The notes beneath the pieces are model-generated. The model ran no database searches. It was given only the letters and a program-made list of their open reading frames with translations, and was not told the DNA's origin. From Defluviicoccus sp. (lineage in GTDB: Bacteria > Pseudomonadota > Alphaproteobacteria > MPNO01), in contig JAJEHI010000135.1 in assembly GCA_022823775.1 (NCBI GenBank), forward strand, positions 100,266-164,265: a stretch of 64,000 nt of DNA, in the 5' to 3' direction. Each line of letters opens with the position of its first letter. Within the stretch, counting starts at the first letter, position 1. This document shows, in pieces, positions 44,802 to 54,039 of this stretch. Both the position numbers and the translations under genes were made by a program.

Positions 44802-46709
44802 ATGCCGAAGATCGACATCGCGGCCTGGCTGACGCGGTCGATCGCCTTCGGCATCGCCTCGGTCTCCATCTACACCGCGGCGTTCGGGGTGATCGACGAG
44901 ATCTACCAGCGCTCGATCACGGTCGGCGCGTCGGTCGTCCTGGTGACGCTCACGGTTCCGCTGATCCGGCTCTACGGCTCCGGCGGACGCGTCCTCCGCG
45001 CCGTCCGGCTCGCCGTCGACGGGGCGCTGATCGCCCTGATGGCGCTTTCGCTCTACTGGTTCGCCTCCGTCTACGACGAGCTCGAGAGCGGGCTGTACGA
45101 CTTCCTGCCGGACGACATCCTGATCGGTGCCGGCGGGCTGATCGCGGTGCTGGAACTCACCCGCCGCGCCTTCGGATGGCCGCTCGCGGCTCTGTCGCTT
45201 CTGTGCATCGCCTACGCGCTGTTCGGAGAAGACCTGCCGTGGATATTCGCCCACGCCGGCTACGACCTCGAACAGGTGATGCGCACCGTCTGGTACTCGT
45301 TCGACGGCGTATTCGGCTTCATCGTCATCACGGTCATCTCGCTGATCTTCATCTTCATCGTCTTCGGTTCGGTGCTCGAGGCGACCGGGGCGGGCGCGGT
45401 CCTGCTGCGCATCGCGGTCAGCCTCACCGGCGGGCTCAGGGGCGGCCCCGCCCACGCCGCGATCGCGGCCAGCGGGTTCTTCGGGACCATTTCCGGCAGC
45501 GTTTCCGCGAACGTGGTGGGGACCGGCGTGTTCACCATCCCCATGATCAAGGAGCGCGGGTTCAGGAACTCGTTCGCCGGCGGCGTGGAGGCGGCGGCGT
45601 CTTCCGGCGGGCAGTTCATGCCGCCGGTCATGGGCGCGGTCGCCTTCGTGATGGCCGACGTGACCGGCATTCCCTATGTGGTGATCATCGGCGCCGCGCT
45701 GATGCCGGCGCTGTTCTACTACGCCAGCCTGTTCGTCGCCGTGTGGGTGGAGGCCGCGCGCGGCGGCATCGAGGCGATTCCGCGCGAGCGCCGCGAGAAA
45801 GTGTCGCGCCGGGACTGGTGGATGTCGCTGATGTTCGTCATCCCGATCCTGGTCATCATCGGCGTGCTGGTGGCCGGGCGCTCGCCCGCCATGGCCGGGC
45901 TGTGGGCGACGATCGTGGGCGCGGCGCTGGGCCTGATGAACCCGGAGGTGCGCCGCAAGCCGCAGGTCTATCTGTCGGCGCTGGTGCGCGGCGGCGAGCA
46001 GTGCGGCCGGATCATGGTCGCCGTCGCCGCGATCGGCATCATCGTGGGCGTGATGAACCTGACCGGGCTCGGCATCCGGTTCTCCAACATGATCCTCGCC
46101 TTCGCCGGGACCGACCTGTTCTTCGCGATGTTTCTCGTCGCGGTGGCCAGCATGATCCTCGGGATGGGGCTGCCGACCATCCCCGCCTACCTCATCATCG
46201 TGCTCATCATGGGTCAGGCGATCGAGAATCTCGGCGTTCCGAAGATCCTGGTGCACCTGTTCGTGCTCTATTACGGGGTCCTGTCCGCGATCACGCCGCC
46301 GGTCGCGATCGCCGCATACGCCGCCGCTCCGATCGCCGGGTCCAATCCGATGACCACGGCGGTGCAGGCGCTCAAGCTCTCCTTCGTCGGCTTCATCGTG
46401 CCCTTCGTCTTCGTCTACAACCCGTCGCTCTCGCTGGTCGTCGGCTTCGAGACCCTGCCCTTCGTCTGGGTGGTGGCGCGGCTCGCGCTGGCGATCTGGC
46501 TGATGACCACGGCGCTCGGCGGCGTCGACCGGGCGCCCTTGCCCCCATGGTCCCGGGCGGCGCGCCTGGCTCTCGGGCTGGGAACGCTGCTGAGCGCGAC
46601 GGAAGTCCAGGTCGTTGCGTTCGTGTTGTCGCTTCTGCTGTTGTTTGCCGATTCCAGGCGCGCGAAAGGTGCTAACCTTCGCGGCGAAAACGGGCAGGGA
46701 AGCGGATGA
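44802..46709 (+). CDS. TRAP transporter, fused DctQM permease (TAXI type)
   Basis: A 635-residue fused small/large TRAP permease, as seen in TAXI systems. The first four helices (to about residue 110) are DctQ-like. The rest is DctM-like with GGLRGGPAHAAIAASGFFGTISGSVSANVVGTGVFTIPMI, and later GMGLPTIPAYLIIVLI. It works with the TAXI binding protein encoded 57 nt downstream. Na+-driven uptake of an organic acid is the usual role. ATG 44802 is taken. Confidence 0.92.
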   Translation: MPKIDIAAWLTRSIAFGIASVSIYTAAFGVIDEIYQRSITVGASVVLVTLTVPLIRLYGSGGRVLRAVRLAVDGALIALMALSLYWFASVYDELESGLYDFLPDDILIGAGGLIAVLELTRRAFGWPLAALSLLCIAYALFGEDLPWIFAHAGYDLEQVMRTVWYSFDGVFGFIVITVISLIFIFIVFGSVLEATGAGAVLLRIAVSLTGGLRGGPAHAAIAASGFFGTISGSVSANVVGTGVFTIPMIKERGFRNSFAGGVEAAASSGGQFMPPVMGAVAFVMADVTGIPYVVIIGAALMPALFYYASLFVAVWVEAARGGIEAIPRERREKVSRRDWWMSLMFVIPILVIIGVLVAGRSPAMAGLWATIVGAALGLMNPEVRRKPQVYLSALVRGGEQCGRIMVAVAAIGIIVGVMNLTGLGIRFSNMILAFAGTDLFFAMFLVAVASMILGMGLPTIPAYLIIVLIMGQAIENLGVPKILVHLFVLYYGVLSAITPPVAIAAYAAAPIAGSNPMTTAVQALKLSFVGFIVPFVFVYNPSLSLVVGFETLPFVWVVARLALAIWLMTTALGGVDRAPLPPWSRAARLALGLGTLLSATEVQVVAFVLSLLLLFADSRRAKGANLRGENGQGSG

Positions 46710-46765
46710 TCGCGGCCGGCCGGTCGGCGGCGGCCGCGCAACCCGCGAAAGGAGGCACGGATCCC

Positions 46766-47770
46766 ATGAGAACGCTCAAGACGCTCGCCGTCGTCGGGCT
46801 TGCCCTCGGGCTCGCCGGCGGCGCCCAGGCCAAGGAATTCTACCGGATGTCGACGATCAGCCTGCCGACGCCGTTCACCATCAACACGACGTTCGCCAAG
46901 CTGGTCCAGAAATACAATCCCGACATCGAGATCCAGATCAACGCCACCGGCGCGGCGCCCCGGCACGCGCTGGATGCGGCCCGCGGCAAGACGGACTTCC
47001 TGATGGGCGCGCCGGCGCTCCACAACCTGATGTCCAACGGAAAGGCGATGTTCGCCAAGGTCAAGGGCGCCAGGGAGCTGTCGAAGAACCTGCGCGCGGT
47101 GTTCAACTACCGGATCGGCTTCTACCAGTTCGGCGTCTACGAGGATTCGGGCATCAAGAAGATCGCCGACCTAAAGGGCAAACGCGTCTTCCTCGGACCG
47201 CCCGCCGCGGTCCAGCGCGTGGTCGCCGGCGGTTTCGTCAGGGCGATCAGCGGTCTCGAGCCGGGCAAGGATTACGAGGTCATCAAGCTCGGATTCTCGC
47301 CCGCCATGCAGGCCTTCCAGGACCGTCAGATCGACGTCCTCGTGGCCGCCGGCAATCCGCCCTCGTCCAATTTCGTGCAGGTGGCGCTCACCAACAAGAT
47401 CCGCTTCCTCGGCGCGTCGGACGCGGACTGGGAAACGCCGGCGATGAAGAAGGTCATGTCGATCCCCGGGCGGACCCGCGGCCGGTTCGCTGCCGACGTC
47501 TACGGCCCCAACCAGGCCAATGAGAAGCCCGTGCAGACGATCGCTGCCTGGGTCGGCATGGTCACCCGAAAGGGCATTCCGGACGAGGTCATCTACAAGA
47601 TGACCAAGACGTTCTGGGACCATATCGACGAGATGCACGCCGTCGCCCCCTGGGCCAAGGACGCCATCAACATCGGCAATGCGTTCAAGGAAATGAACAT
47701 GAAGCTCCATCCCGGAGCGCTGCGCTACTACAAGGAAGCCGGCGTCGAGGTGCCCAAGAACGTCATGTAG
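46766..47770 (+). CDS. TAXI-family TRAP solute-binding protein
   Basis: A 334-residue periplasmic binding protein. A signal peptide ends at AQAKEF (about 22). The TAXI pattern includes GAAPRHALDAARGKTDFLMG and GPPAAVQRVVAGGFV. Start ATG 46766 follows AAAGGAGGCACGG. It binds the substrate for the fused permease upstream. Confidence 0.9.
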   Translation: MRTLKTLAVVGLALGLAGGAQAKEFYRMSTISLPTPFTINTTFAKLVQKYNPDIEIQINATGAAPRHALDAARGKTDFLMGAPALHNLMSNGKAMFAKVKGARELSKNLRAVFNYRIGFYQFGVYEDSGIKKIADLKGKRVFLGPPAAVQRVVAGGFVRAISGLEPGKDYEVIKLGFSPAMQAFQDRQIDVLVAAGNPPSSNFVQVALTNKIRFLGASDADWETPAMKKVMSIPGRTRGRFAADVYGPNQANEKPVQTIAAWVGMVTRKGIPDEVIYKMTKTFWDHIDEMHAVAPWAKDAINIGNAFKEMNMKLHPGALRYYKEAGVEVPKNVM

Positions 47771-47825
47771 CGCGCTTTCCTTCCGCCCTCCGCCGCGCCC
47801 GGCGGGCGAGAAGCGGAGGTATTCC

Positions 47826-49115
47826 GTGCGAAGTCCCGCCGCGGTCCTCGTACTCGCCGCGGCGGTCGCCGCCCCGCACGCGTCGAGCGCCGAGGGCAAC
47901 GGGAACGAAGCGCGCTGGGTGCGCCTCGCCGTCGAACGGCTGTGCCCCCTGCCCGGATTGTCCGGCCTCGATGCGCAGCACGCCCTGCCGGGCAGCTGGT
48001 TGGTGGACGAGTCCCGCTACCCCGGGGACCGGGATCCGCGGCGGATCGCGGTCCGCCTCCTGCTGCCGGAGGCCGACGAGCTCGCGGTCGAGCGGCGGCA
48101 GTTCGGGGGAAGGCTTCGCCAGTTCCGGGTCTCGTACGCGGTGCGGGACGGAGACGCCGCCCGGCCTTTTATCCAGGCAATCGCGGATGGCGGGTGCGCC
48201 ATCCGTTCCGGCCGGGCAATTCGCTCGGAGGGCGATGCGTGGCGATTCCTGGATCGGCTGGAAGCCGATCTGAAGACGATCGAATGGACCGAGACCCTGC
48301 AGGCGCCATGGCCCCGGGGAAAGGACCCCGGCGGCATTCGGGTCGGCCTGGTGGACTCCGGCCTTGCCTACGACCTGCCGCTCTTTCGCCACCGGCTGGC
48401 CCGGAACGGCGAGGGAATGCCGCTCGGTTTCGACTACTGGGATCTCGATCCATGGCCCTATGACGGGGACGTTTCGCGCGGGCCGTTCCTGCCGATCCGA
48501 CACGGAACGGCGGTGGCATCGGTGCTCGCGCGGGAAGCGCCCGGGGCCGCGCTGATCCCGTTCCGCTATCCCCGTCCCGACATGAGCCGCATGGGCGATC
48601 TGGTCGCTCGCGCCGCCGCCGCCGGCACCCGGATCCTCGCCATACCGCTCGGCAGCCGCAAACCCGGAGACTGGCGCACCTTCGAGCGCGCGCTTCGCGG
48701 GCGCGACATCCTTGCCGTCGTCTCCGCCGGGAACGACGGCCGCGATATCGACAGGGAGCCGGTCTATCCGGCCGCGCTCGATCTGGAGAACATCCTGACC
48801 GTGACATCCTCGGACGGGTTCGGCCGCCTTGCGCCGGGGTCGAACTGGGGGCGTGCGAAGGTCGACGTCATGCTGCCGGCCGAAAATCTCGAAATCGTCG
48901 ATTTTCGCGGCGCGTCCGGGAGAGCGTCCGGGTCCAGCTACGCGGTGCCCCGCCTCGCCGCGCTCGCGGCGAGGATGCTGGCGCGCGAACCGGGTCTGAA
49001 CGCAACGCAACTCAAGTCGCGCATCCTGGCCTGCGCGGCGCCGTCTCCCTACGAGCGCGAGGGCGTCGTCGCGGCCGGCTGGATTCCCTACCCGCTATCG
49101 GGCTGTACGCGTTAG
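47826..49115 (+). CDS. S8 (subtilisin-like) exported serine protease
   Basis: A 429-residue subtilase. Signal peptide to about residue 22. A 140-residue N-terminal region precedes the protease domain. The triad is D177 (VGLVDSGLAYD), H226 (RHGTAVASVLA) and S371 (GSSYAVPRLAAL), with the oxyanion N303 (SAGNDGRD). GTS normally at the serine reads GSS, which is allowed. Its TAG stop overlaps the TAA stop of the opposite-strand protease (49112-49115). Confidence 0.87.
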   Translation: MRSPAAVLVLAAAVAAPHASSAEGNGNEARWVRLAVERLCPLPGLSGLDAQHALPGSWLVDESRYPGDRDPRRIAVRLLLPEADELAVERRQFGGRLRQFRVSYAVRDGDAARPFIQAIADGGCAIRSGRAIRSEGDAWRFLDRLEADLKTIEWTETLQAPWPRGKDPGGIRVGLVDSGLAYDLPLFRHRLARNGEGMPLGFDYWDLDPWPYDGDVSRGPFLPIRHGTAVASVLAREAPGAALIPFRYPRPDMSRMGDLVARAAAAGTRILAIPLGSRKPGDWRTFERALRGRDILAVVSAGNDGRDIDREPVYPAALDLENILTVTSSDGFGRLAPGSNWGRAKVDVMLPAENLEIVDFRGASGRASGSSYAVPRLAALAARMLAREPGLNATQLKSRILACAAPSPYEREGVVAAGWIPYPLSGCTR

Positions 49116-51064
49116 CGGCGCCTCGGTGCGGGCGGTGCGCTGTCGATGAAGCGGCGGGCCGCCCTGGCCTGCCGCGGATCCGCCTTCAGCAGCGCCCGAT
49201 AGGCTTCTTCGGCGAGTTCGGGCGCGTTGCCCCAGACGCCCGCCTGTATGGCGAACCGCAGGACCTGCGGATCCTCGGGCGCCATACGCATTACCCGGCG
49301 GGCGTGTCCCGTCATCTCGGCGAACCGCCCGGCGAGCTGAAGGGACACCAGGAGCGAGACCCGCGCGTTGATAGAATTCGGGACCTGCCTGACGGCTTCC
49401 CCGTGCAGCGCGATGGCGCCGCCGAAATCGCGCGCTTGCGCCAGGACGCGCCCGGCTTCGAGCAGTTGGCCGTGGTTCATCGCCTCGGCGCAGGTCTTCG
49501 CGAGCGCATCGCGCTCCGATCCGGTCGCGGTGCGCGGTTCGATCGCGCGTATCGCGGCGGCGCAATCCGAGAGCGCTTTTCCGAGCCGGCGCGTCACTTC
49601 CGGGGCTCTGCCATCCCCGCGCAATGCGAGGAGCGAGCGGACCGCGCCCAGCGGCATGGCCTCGAAACGCCCCTCGCCGCCGCCCACCGCGATCCCCACC
49701 AACTCGCCGCGCGCGTCGACCAGGGCGCCGCCGCTGACGCCGGGTTGCATGCGTGCGCGGACGTGGAGCCGTCCCAACGCCGCGCCTTCCGCCGGTCGCG
49801 CGATCAGTTTGCCGGGTGCGAAGACGCGCACCGTATTCCGGGCGATATCGGCGCCGACCGAATAGAACGCGCCACCGTCGCGGACTTCCGCCTCAAGGTC
49901 CGGGACGTACCCGTTCCCGGGAAGGCCCCGGACTTCGAGCAATGCAAGATCGCCACGATAGGCCGACGGGATCACCCGCGCCTTTCTCGGCCCGTCCGGG
50001 GTGAAGACGACGGCATCCGGACGGTCCGCGACGATATGCCGGTTGGTGACCAGGAGCGTCGGGCCGATCCGCGTCGCGCTCGCCATCGGGTTGAAGCCCG
50101 AGATCGGGAAAACCGCCTGACGGACGCGGCAGACCGGCGCGGGATGGGGGCAATCTCCCGGAGATTTCCGTCCGGCTCGCGGCGCCGGCGCCCTCCGCGC
50201 CGCATCGAAGGACAGGGCGACCGTACGCCGTTCCCCGTCCCGTTGCAGGGTAACGTCGAGCGGCTCGCCGAGATCGCGCAGGACGGCGAACGCCGCGATC
50301 GCATCGCGCGGCGTGAGAATCCGGCGCACCCCGATTTTCAGTATCCTGTCGCCCGGCGCGATGCCCGCCCTCGCCGCCGGACCGCCGTCGCTCACCGCTC
50401 CGACCTCGGGCGCGGCGACCTTGGCCATCCGGTCCCGCCGGGCCGTTCGCAGCCTCCAGCCGGGCGACGGGTAACGGACCTCGCCGTCGGCAATGAGCGC
50501 GTCGACGACCCGAAGGAGCAGATCGGTCGAGACGGCGAAGTTGACGCCGATGTCGGTGTCGCCCTTGGAGGCGAAGATCGCCGACATCATGCCGACCAGG
50601 CGGCCTTGCGCGTCCACCAGCGCGCCGCCCGACACGCCCGGGTTCGAGGCGGCGTCCGTCTGGACGAAGTCCTCCACGGGGTTGAATCCCGCGTTGGACA
50701 CGTTCAGCGCGGACACCACGCCGCAGGTCACCGAAAGGCCGAGGCCGAACGCGTTGCCGATCGCGCAGACCGGTTGGGCCAATTGCGGCGCGGGCGCGAT
50801 CCCGATCGGCGAAAGGGCGGCCTCGACGCCGAGCACGGCGATATCGCTCGCCTCATCCTTCGCGATCAAGCGCGCCGGCAGGATGCGCCCGTCGGAAAGG
50901 CGGACGTCGATCCGCCGGGCGGGTTCCACCGCATGCCAGGCCGTCGCGATATGTCCCGGCCGCAAGACCACGCCGCTCCCTTCCGGCGCGGCACCCGGAC
51001 GCCCGCCGGTACCGCCCTGGGGGCGTCCGGGCCAGACAGGCAGAACCGATACCACCGACGTCAT
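49112..51064 (-). CDS. Two-domain trypsin-like (HtrA-type) serine protease with PDZ and C-terminal helical repeats
   Basis: About 650 residues from ATG 51064. Protease domain 1 has His in TAWHAVEP, Asp in SDIAVLGV and Ser in NPGVSGGALVDAQG. A PDZ-like segment follows (VSDGGPAARAGIAPGDRILKIG). Protease domain 2 has VTNRHIVAD, GDLALLEV and QPGVSGGALVDARG. The C-terminal about 150 residues look like TPR helices. Upstream of 51064 the frame encodes a signal peptide (CLAVALLLALAGLQPAPADA) with no ATG/GTG/TTG start before the tRNA-Ser gene, so the true start is unclear (see findings). Confidence 0.8.
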   Translation of the reverse strand: MTSVVSVLPVWPGRPQGGTGGRPGAAPEGSGVVLRPGHIATAWHAVEPARRIDVRLSDGRILPARLIAKDEASDIAVLGVEAALSPIGIAPAPQLAQPVCAIGNAFGLGLSVTCGVVSALNVSNAGFNPVEDFVQTDAASNPGVSGGALVDAQGRLVGMMSAIFASKGDTDIGVNFAVSTDLLLRVVDALIADGEVRYPSPGWRLRTARRDRMAKVAAPEVGAVSDGGPAARAGIAPGDRILKIGVRRILTPRDAIAAFAVLRDLGEPLDVTLQRDGERRTVALSFDAARRAPAPRAGRKSPGDCPHPAPVCRVRQAVFPISGFNPMASATRIGPTLLVTNRHIVADRPDAVVFTPDGPRKARVIPSAYRGDLALLEVRGLPGNGYVPDLEAEVRDGGAFYSVGADIARNTVRVFAPGKLIARPAEGAALGRLHVRARMQPGVSGGALVDARGELVGIAVGGGEGRFEAMPLGAVRSLLALRGDGRAPEVTRRLGKALSDCAAAIRAIEPRTATGSERDALAKTCAEAMNHGQLLEAGRVLAQARDFGGAIALHGEAVRQVPNSINARVSLLVSLQLAGRFAEMTGHARRVMRMAPEDPQVLRFAIQAGVWGNAPELAEEAYRALLKADPRQARAARRFIDSAPPAPRRR

Positions 51065-51141
51065 CGCGTCGGCGGGCCGCGCATCGGCGGGGGCAGGTTG
51101 GAGGCCCGCGAGCGCGAGCAGCAGCGCGACCGCAAGGCATG

Positions 51142-51234
51142 TGGCGGAGGGAGAGGGATTCGAACCCTCGATAGAGGTATTACCCCTATAACGGTTTAGC
51201 AAACCGCCGCCTTCAGCCACTCGGCCACCCCTCC
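51142..51234 (-). tRNA. tRNA-Ser (anticodon GCT)
   Basis: Reverse complement folds as a class II tRNA. The acceptor stem is GGAGGGG/TCCCTCC, and the anticodon loop sits in GGTTTGCTAAACC (anticodon GCT). A long variable arm and the T-arm GGTTCGAATCC follow, then G discriminator and encoded CCA (51142-51144). Confidence 0.95.
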
Positions 51235-51277
51235 GGCAGGGGTCAGCACTTACCACGGCGCGGGCCGGAATAGAAGG

Positions 51278-51352
51278 TGGTGCCGCAGGAAAGGATTGAA
51301 CTTTCGACCTCACCCTTACCAAGGGTGCGCTCTACCACTGAGCTACTGCGGC
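51278..51352 (-). tRNA. tRNA-Thr (anticodon GGT)
   Basis: Reverse complement starts GCCGCAGTAGCTCAG, with the anticodon stem-loop CCCTTGGTAAGGG (anticodon GGT) and the T-arm ending in TTCAATCC. Discriminator A at 51281 and CCA at 51278-51280 are encoded. Confidence 0.95.
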
Positions 51353-51395
51353 GCCGGAGCGTTATCTGCCACAGCCCGGGCCCGCCCGCAACGGC

Positions 51396-51632
51396 TTACG
51401 CGCCCGGGTCGCGTGCTGGACCGGCGCGCTCCATGTCCTCAAGAGTCACGGGCCGCCCCCTGTGTTTCAACTTGCCGAAGAGGCGGGAAACCGGCCGGAG
51501 GGGGAGGATCAGTACCTGCCCATCGTCGAGAACGACGTAGCGCGGACGGTCCCCCGGCGCGATCCCGAGCGCCTCCCGAACGGCTTTGGGCAGTGTCGTC
51601 CGCCCTTTGGACGTGACCGCAGACTCGAACAC
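51396..51632 (-). CDS. AbrB/MazE-type (SpoVT-AbrB) DNA-binding protein
   Basis: A 78-residue protein with the AbrB/PrlF swapped-hairpin domain: SAVTSKGRTTLPKAVREALGIAPGDRPRYVV. A C-terminal extension LKHRGRPVTLEDMERA resembles PrlF-type antitoxins. No toxin gene is adjacent on either side (tRNA-Thr and an SDR gene flank it), so it may be an orphan antitoxin or a regulator. Confidence 0.82.
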   Translation of the reverse strand: MFESAVTSKGRTTLPKAVREALGIAPGDRPRYVVLDDGQVLILPLRPVSRLFGKLKHRGRPVTLEDMERAGPARDPGA

Positions 51633-51704
51633 CCGATAACTCCCGATTTCGTTCCCGAGTTCACTATAGCCGGGAATTGCCCGGGCGTTGCCTCCTCGGC
51701 GGCC

Positions 51705-52406
51705 CTACGCCCCGCCATACACCGGAATCACAGCGCCTCGGGTGACCGCGTTGTCCGGCGAGGCGAGGAAGGCGATGGTTTGGGCCACTTCCGCGGTCTT
51801 CGGCCAGGTGGCGTGATCCGCGTCCGGCATCGCCGCCCGGTTGGCCGGGGTATCGAGTATCGAAGGCGCGACGGCGTTGACCCAGATTCGCTCGCCCGCG
51901 ACCTCCTCGGCCAGAGCCCGGGTGAGCGCGGCGACCGCGGCCTTGGAGGCGGCGTAGGCGGCCATCCCCGCGCCCGTGCGCGGCTCCAGGCCCGGCCGCG
52001 CCGAGACGTTGACGATGCGCCCGCCGTTCCCGGTCCGGCGCATCGCGGCGATCGCCGCGCGGCAGCACAGGTAGCAGGTCTCGGCGTTCATCGTGATCTG
52101 TCGCGCGAATATCTCGGGCGGGGCGTCGGAGATACCGCCCATGTCGAACCCGCCGGCGAGGTGGATCGAGGCCCACGGACCGTCGATGCCGGAATAAAAC
52201 CTCTCCACCGCCTCCCACTCGGCGAGGTCGCCCGCGACGCTGAGCCGAACCCGCTCGTTGCCCGCATGAGGGAACCGCTCCGCCTCGCCCTCGTCGATAG
52301 CCGGGACGTGGCAAACCGCGCCCGCCTCGATCAGGCGCCCGACGACGGCGGCGCCGAGGGCCCCCGCGCCTCCCGTGACGACCGCGTTTCTGCCGTTCAT
52401 GTCCAT
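51705..52406 (-). CDS. SDR family oxidoreductase
   Basis: A 233-residue short-chain dehydrogenase. NAD(P)-binding TGGAGALG is near residue 10. The usual Ser-Tyr-Lys catalytic set appears as S (NVSARPG) and YAASK. ATG 52406 follows GGGGAGGC. It is 22 nt downstream of the HpaB-type gene and probably in one operon with it. Substrate unknown. Confidence 0.85.
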   Translation of the reverse strand: MDMNGRNAVVTGGAGALGAAVVGRLIEAGAVCHVPAIDEGEAERFPHAGNERVRLSVAGDLAEWEAVERFYSGIDGPWASIHLAGGFDMGGISDAPPEIFARQITMNAETCYLCCRAAIAAMRRTGNGGRIVNVSARPGLEPRTGAGMAAYAASKAAVAALTRALAEEVAGERIWVNAVAPSILDTPANRAAMPDADHATWPKTAEVAQTIAFLASPDNAVTRGAVIPVYGGA

Positions 52407-52428
52407 GCCGTGCCTCCCCGGCTGCACA

Positions 52429-53886
52429 TCAGTCTTGCCGGCCGAGCGCCAGCGCCTGTTCGACCAGCGCGTCGCACACCGAACGGTCGTAGTTCAGGTA
52501 GTTGGCCGCCATGTTGCGTACCGGATCGGCGGCGTAGTAGCGCTCGTACTGGAGCTGTCGCATGCCGAACGCCTCGCCGCAGAGGTCCCAGGCGAGCTTG
52601 TAGAGGGCGACGCGCTCGGCGCCCGGCATCCCTTCGGCGCCCTGGTAGTAGCGCTCGATCTCGGGGCCGATCGGCCCTTCCAGATCGGCCGTGCCGGGCA
52701 TCGCCAGCAGCCCGCCCGCGCCGATCGTCTGCAGGATCTCGATCACCTTGGGATAGGTGCGCGCCAGATAGGTGCGCGCCATGAACAGCGGCGCGATCTC
52801 GGCGCGTATCGATCCCGCCAGCGTCGGCTCGTGATGCACCTCGGACCGGGTGATACAGGCGCGGACGATCTCGATCGCCTCGACGCATTCGCCGAGCATC
52901 TGCTGGACGTGCAGAAAGCGATCCGTCCTGACCGCGCGGGCGACCGCCATCGCGACGCCCACGGCGAACTCCAGCTTGACGAGGCCGCGCACCGAGGTCT
53001 GGTGCGCCGTGTACGACCTGAGGCTGGTGTCGGGAAAGATGGCGTTGGCGATCTCGGCGTCGTTGTAGACGAACACCCGGTCCCAGGGGACCAGGACGTC
53101 GTCGAAGATCATCAGCGAGTCCGGCTCCTCGAAATTGGCGGCGAGCGGGTGATCGGCGGCGTTCATGTCGCCGCCGTCATAGGGCTCGCGGCAGATCTGG
53201 CGCAGCCCGGGCGCGTCGATCGGGACCGCGAACACCAGCGCGTGGCGCCTGTCCTCGGGCGGCAGGCCGGGGATGTTGTAGATGAGCACCTCGTCGGCCA
53301 CGGGACCCATCGTCGCGATCATGCGTGCGCCGCTGACGACGATGCCTTCGTCCGACTCCGAGACCAGCCCGAGATGCAGATCTTCCTCGGCCTGGGCCGA
53401 CGACGCCTTCGACCGGTCGTTCTGCGGCGACATCAGCGCATGCGTCAGGAACAGGTCTTTCTCGCGCACGAACTCGTAGTAGCGGACCATGTTCTCGCCG
53501 AAGCGCTCGCCGCCGCGCGCGAACACTTCCGCCCCCTCGGCGAAGGCCAGCAGCGTGCAGTTCATGAAGTCCTGCGACCGCCCCATCATGCCGAGCGTCG
53601 ACTCCGCGAACGTCCGGTATGCGGCGTGCTTCTTCCGGAGGTCGGCCGCGTCGTGGGCCGGCATGAAGGCCGTCGCGACGGGATCGCCGGTGGAAGGCGA
53701 GGGGTAGGCGAGGGTGTCGCGCAGCGCCGGCTCGTGCTGCAGGTCGAAGAGCTCGGCGAGCCGCGAGACGGGGCGCCGGAATGCCGGAAGCGCGGTGACG
53801 TCGTCCACCTTCTCGCCGCCGACCCACACATCCCGCGGGCGCGCCTTCAGCCCCGCGACGTACTCGCCGCCTGTCCTGACCGGCAC
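52429..53886 (-). CDS. HpaB/PvcC family flavin-dependent monooxygenase or 4-hydroxybutyryl-CoA-dehydratase-like protein
   Basis: A 485-residue protein of the HpaB family, which includes 4-hydroxyphenylacetate 3-monooxygenase (FADH2-dependent) and 4-hydroxybutyryl-CoA dehydratase. Recognisable segments are HAAYRTFAESTLGMMGRSQDFMN, DLHLGLVSESDEGIVVSGARMIATMGP, DDVLVPWDRVFVYND and the C-terminal GPEIERYYQG. Start GTG 53886 follows CGGGAGACTCC. The frame is open far upstream (to 55101), where it overlaps the divergent DctP gene. The four Fe-S cysteines of the dehydratase are not evident to me, which favours a monooxygenase. No reductase partner (HpaC) is next to it. Confidence 0.82.
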   Translation of the reverse strand: MPVRTGGEYVAGLKARPRDVWVGGEKVDDVTALPAFRRPVSRLAELFDLQHEPALRDTLAYPSPSTGDPVATAFMPAHDAADLRKKHAAYRTFAESTLGMMGRSQDFMNCTLLAFAEGAEVFARGGERFGENMVRYYEFVREKDLFLTHALMSPQNDRSKASSAQAEEDLHLGLVSESDEGIVVSGARMIATMGPVADEVLIYNIPGLPPEDRRHALVFAVPIDAPGLRQICREPYDGGDMNAADHPLAANFEEPDSLMIFDDVLVPWDRVFVYNDAEIANAIFPDTSLRSYTAHQTSVRGLVKLEFAVGVAMAVARAVRTDRFLHVQQMLGECVEAIEIVRACITRSEVHHEPTLAGSIRAEIAPLFMARTYLARTYPKVIEILQTIGAGGLLAMPGTADLEGPIGPEIERYYQGAEGMPGAERVALYKLAWDLCGEAFGMRQLQYERYYAADPVRNMAANYLNYDRSVCDALVEQALALGRQD

Positions 53887-54039
53887 CGGAGTCTCCCGAA
53901 ATCGCGGTAAGCCGCCGATTGCGTTTTGTTCTGGCGGCAGCGCCGCCAAACGGGCAAAATGCCGCGCCCGAGGCGGCGACGCAATCCGGGAGGGCGCGAG
54001 GCTGCGCCGATGACAGGGACAAGAGATGGGAGACGATTG

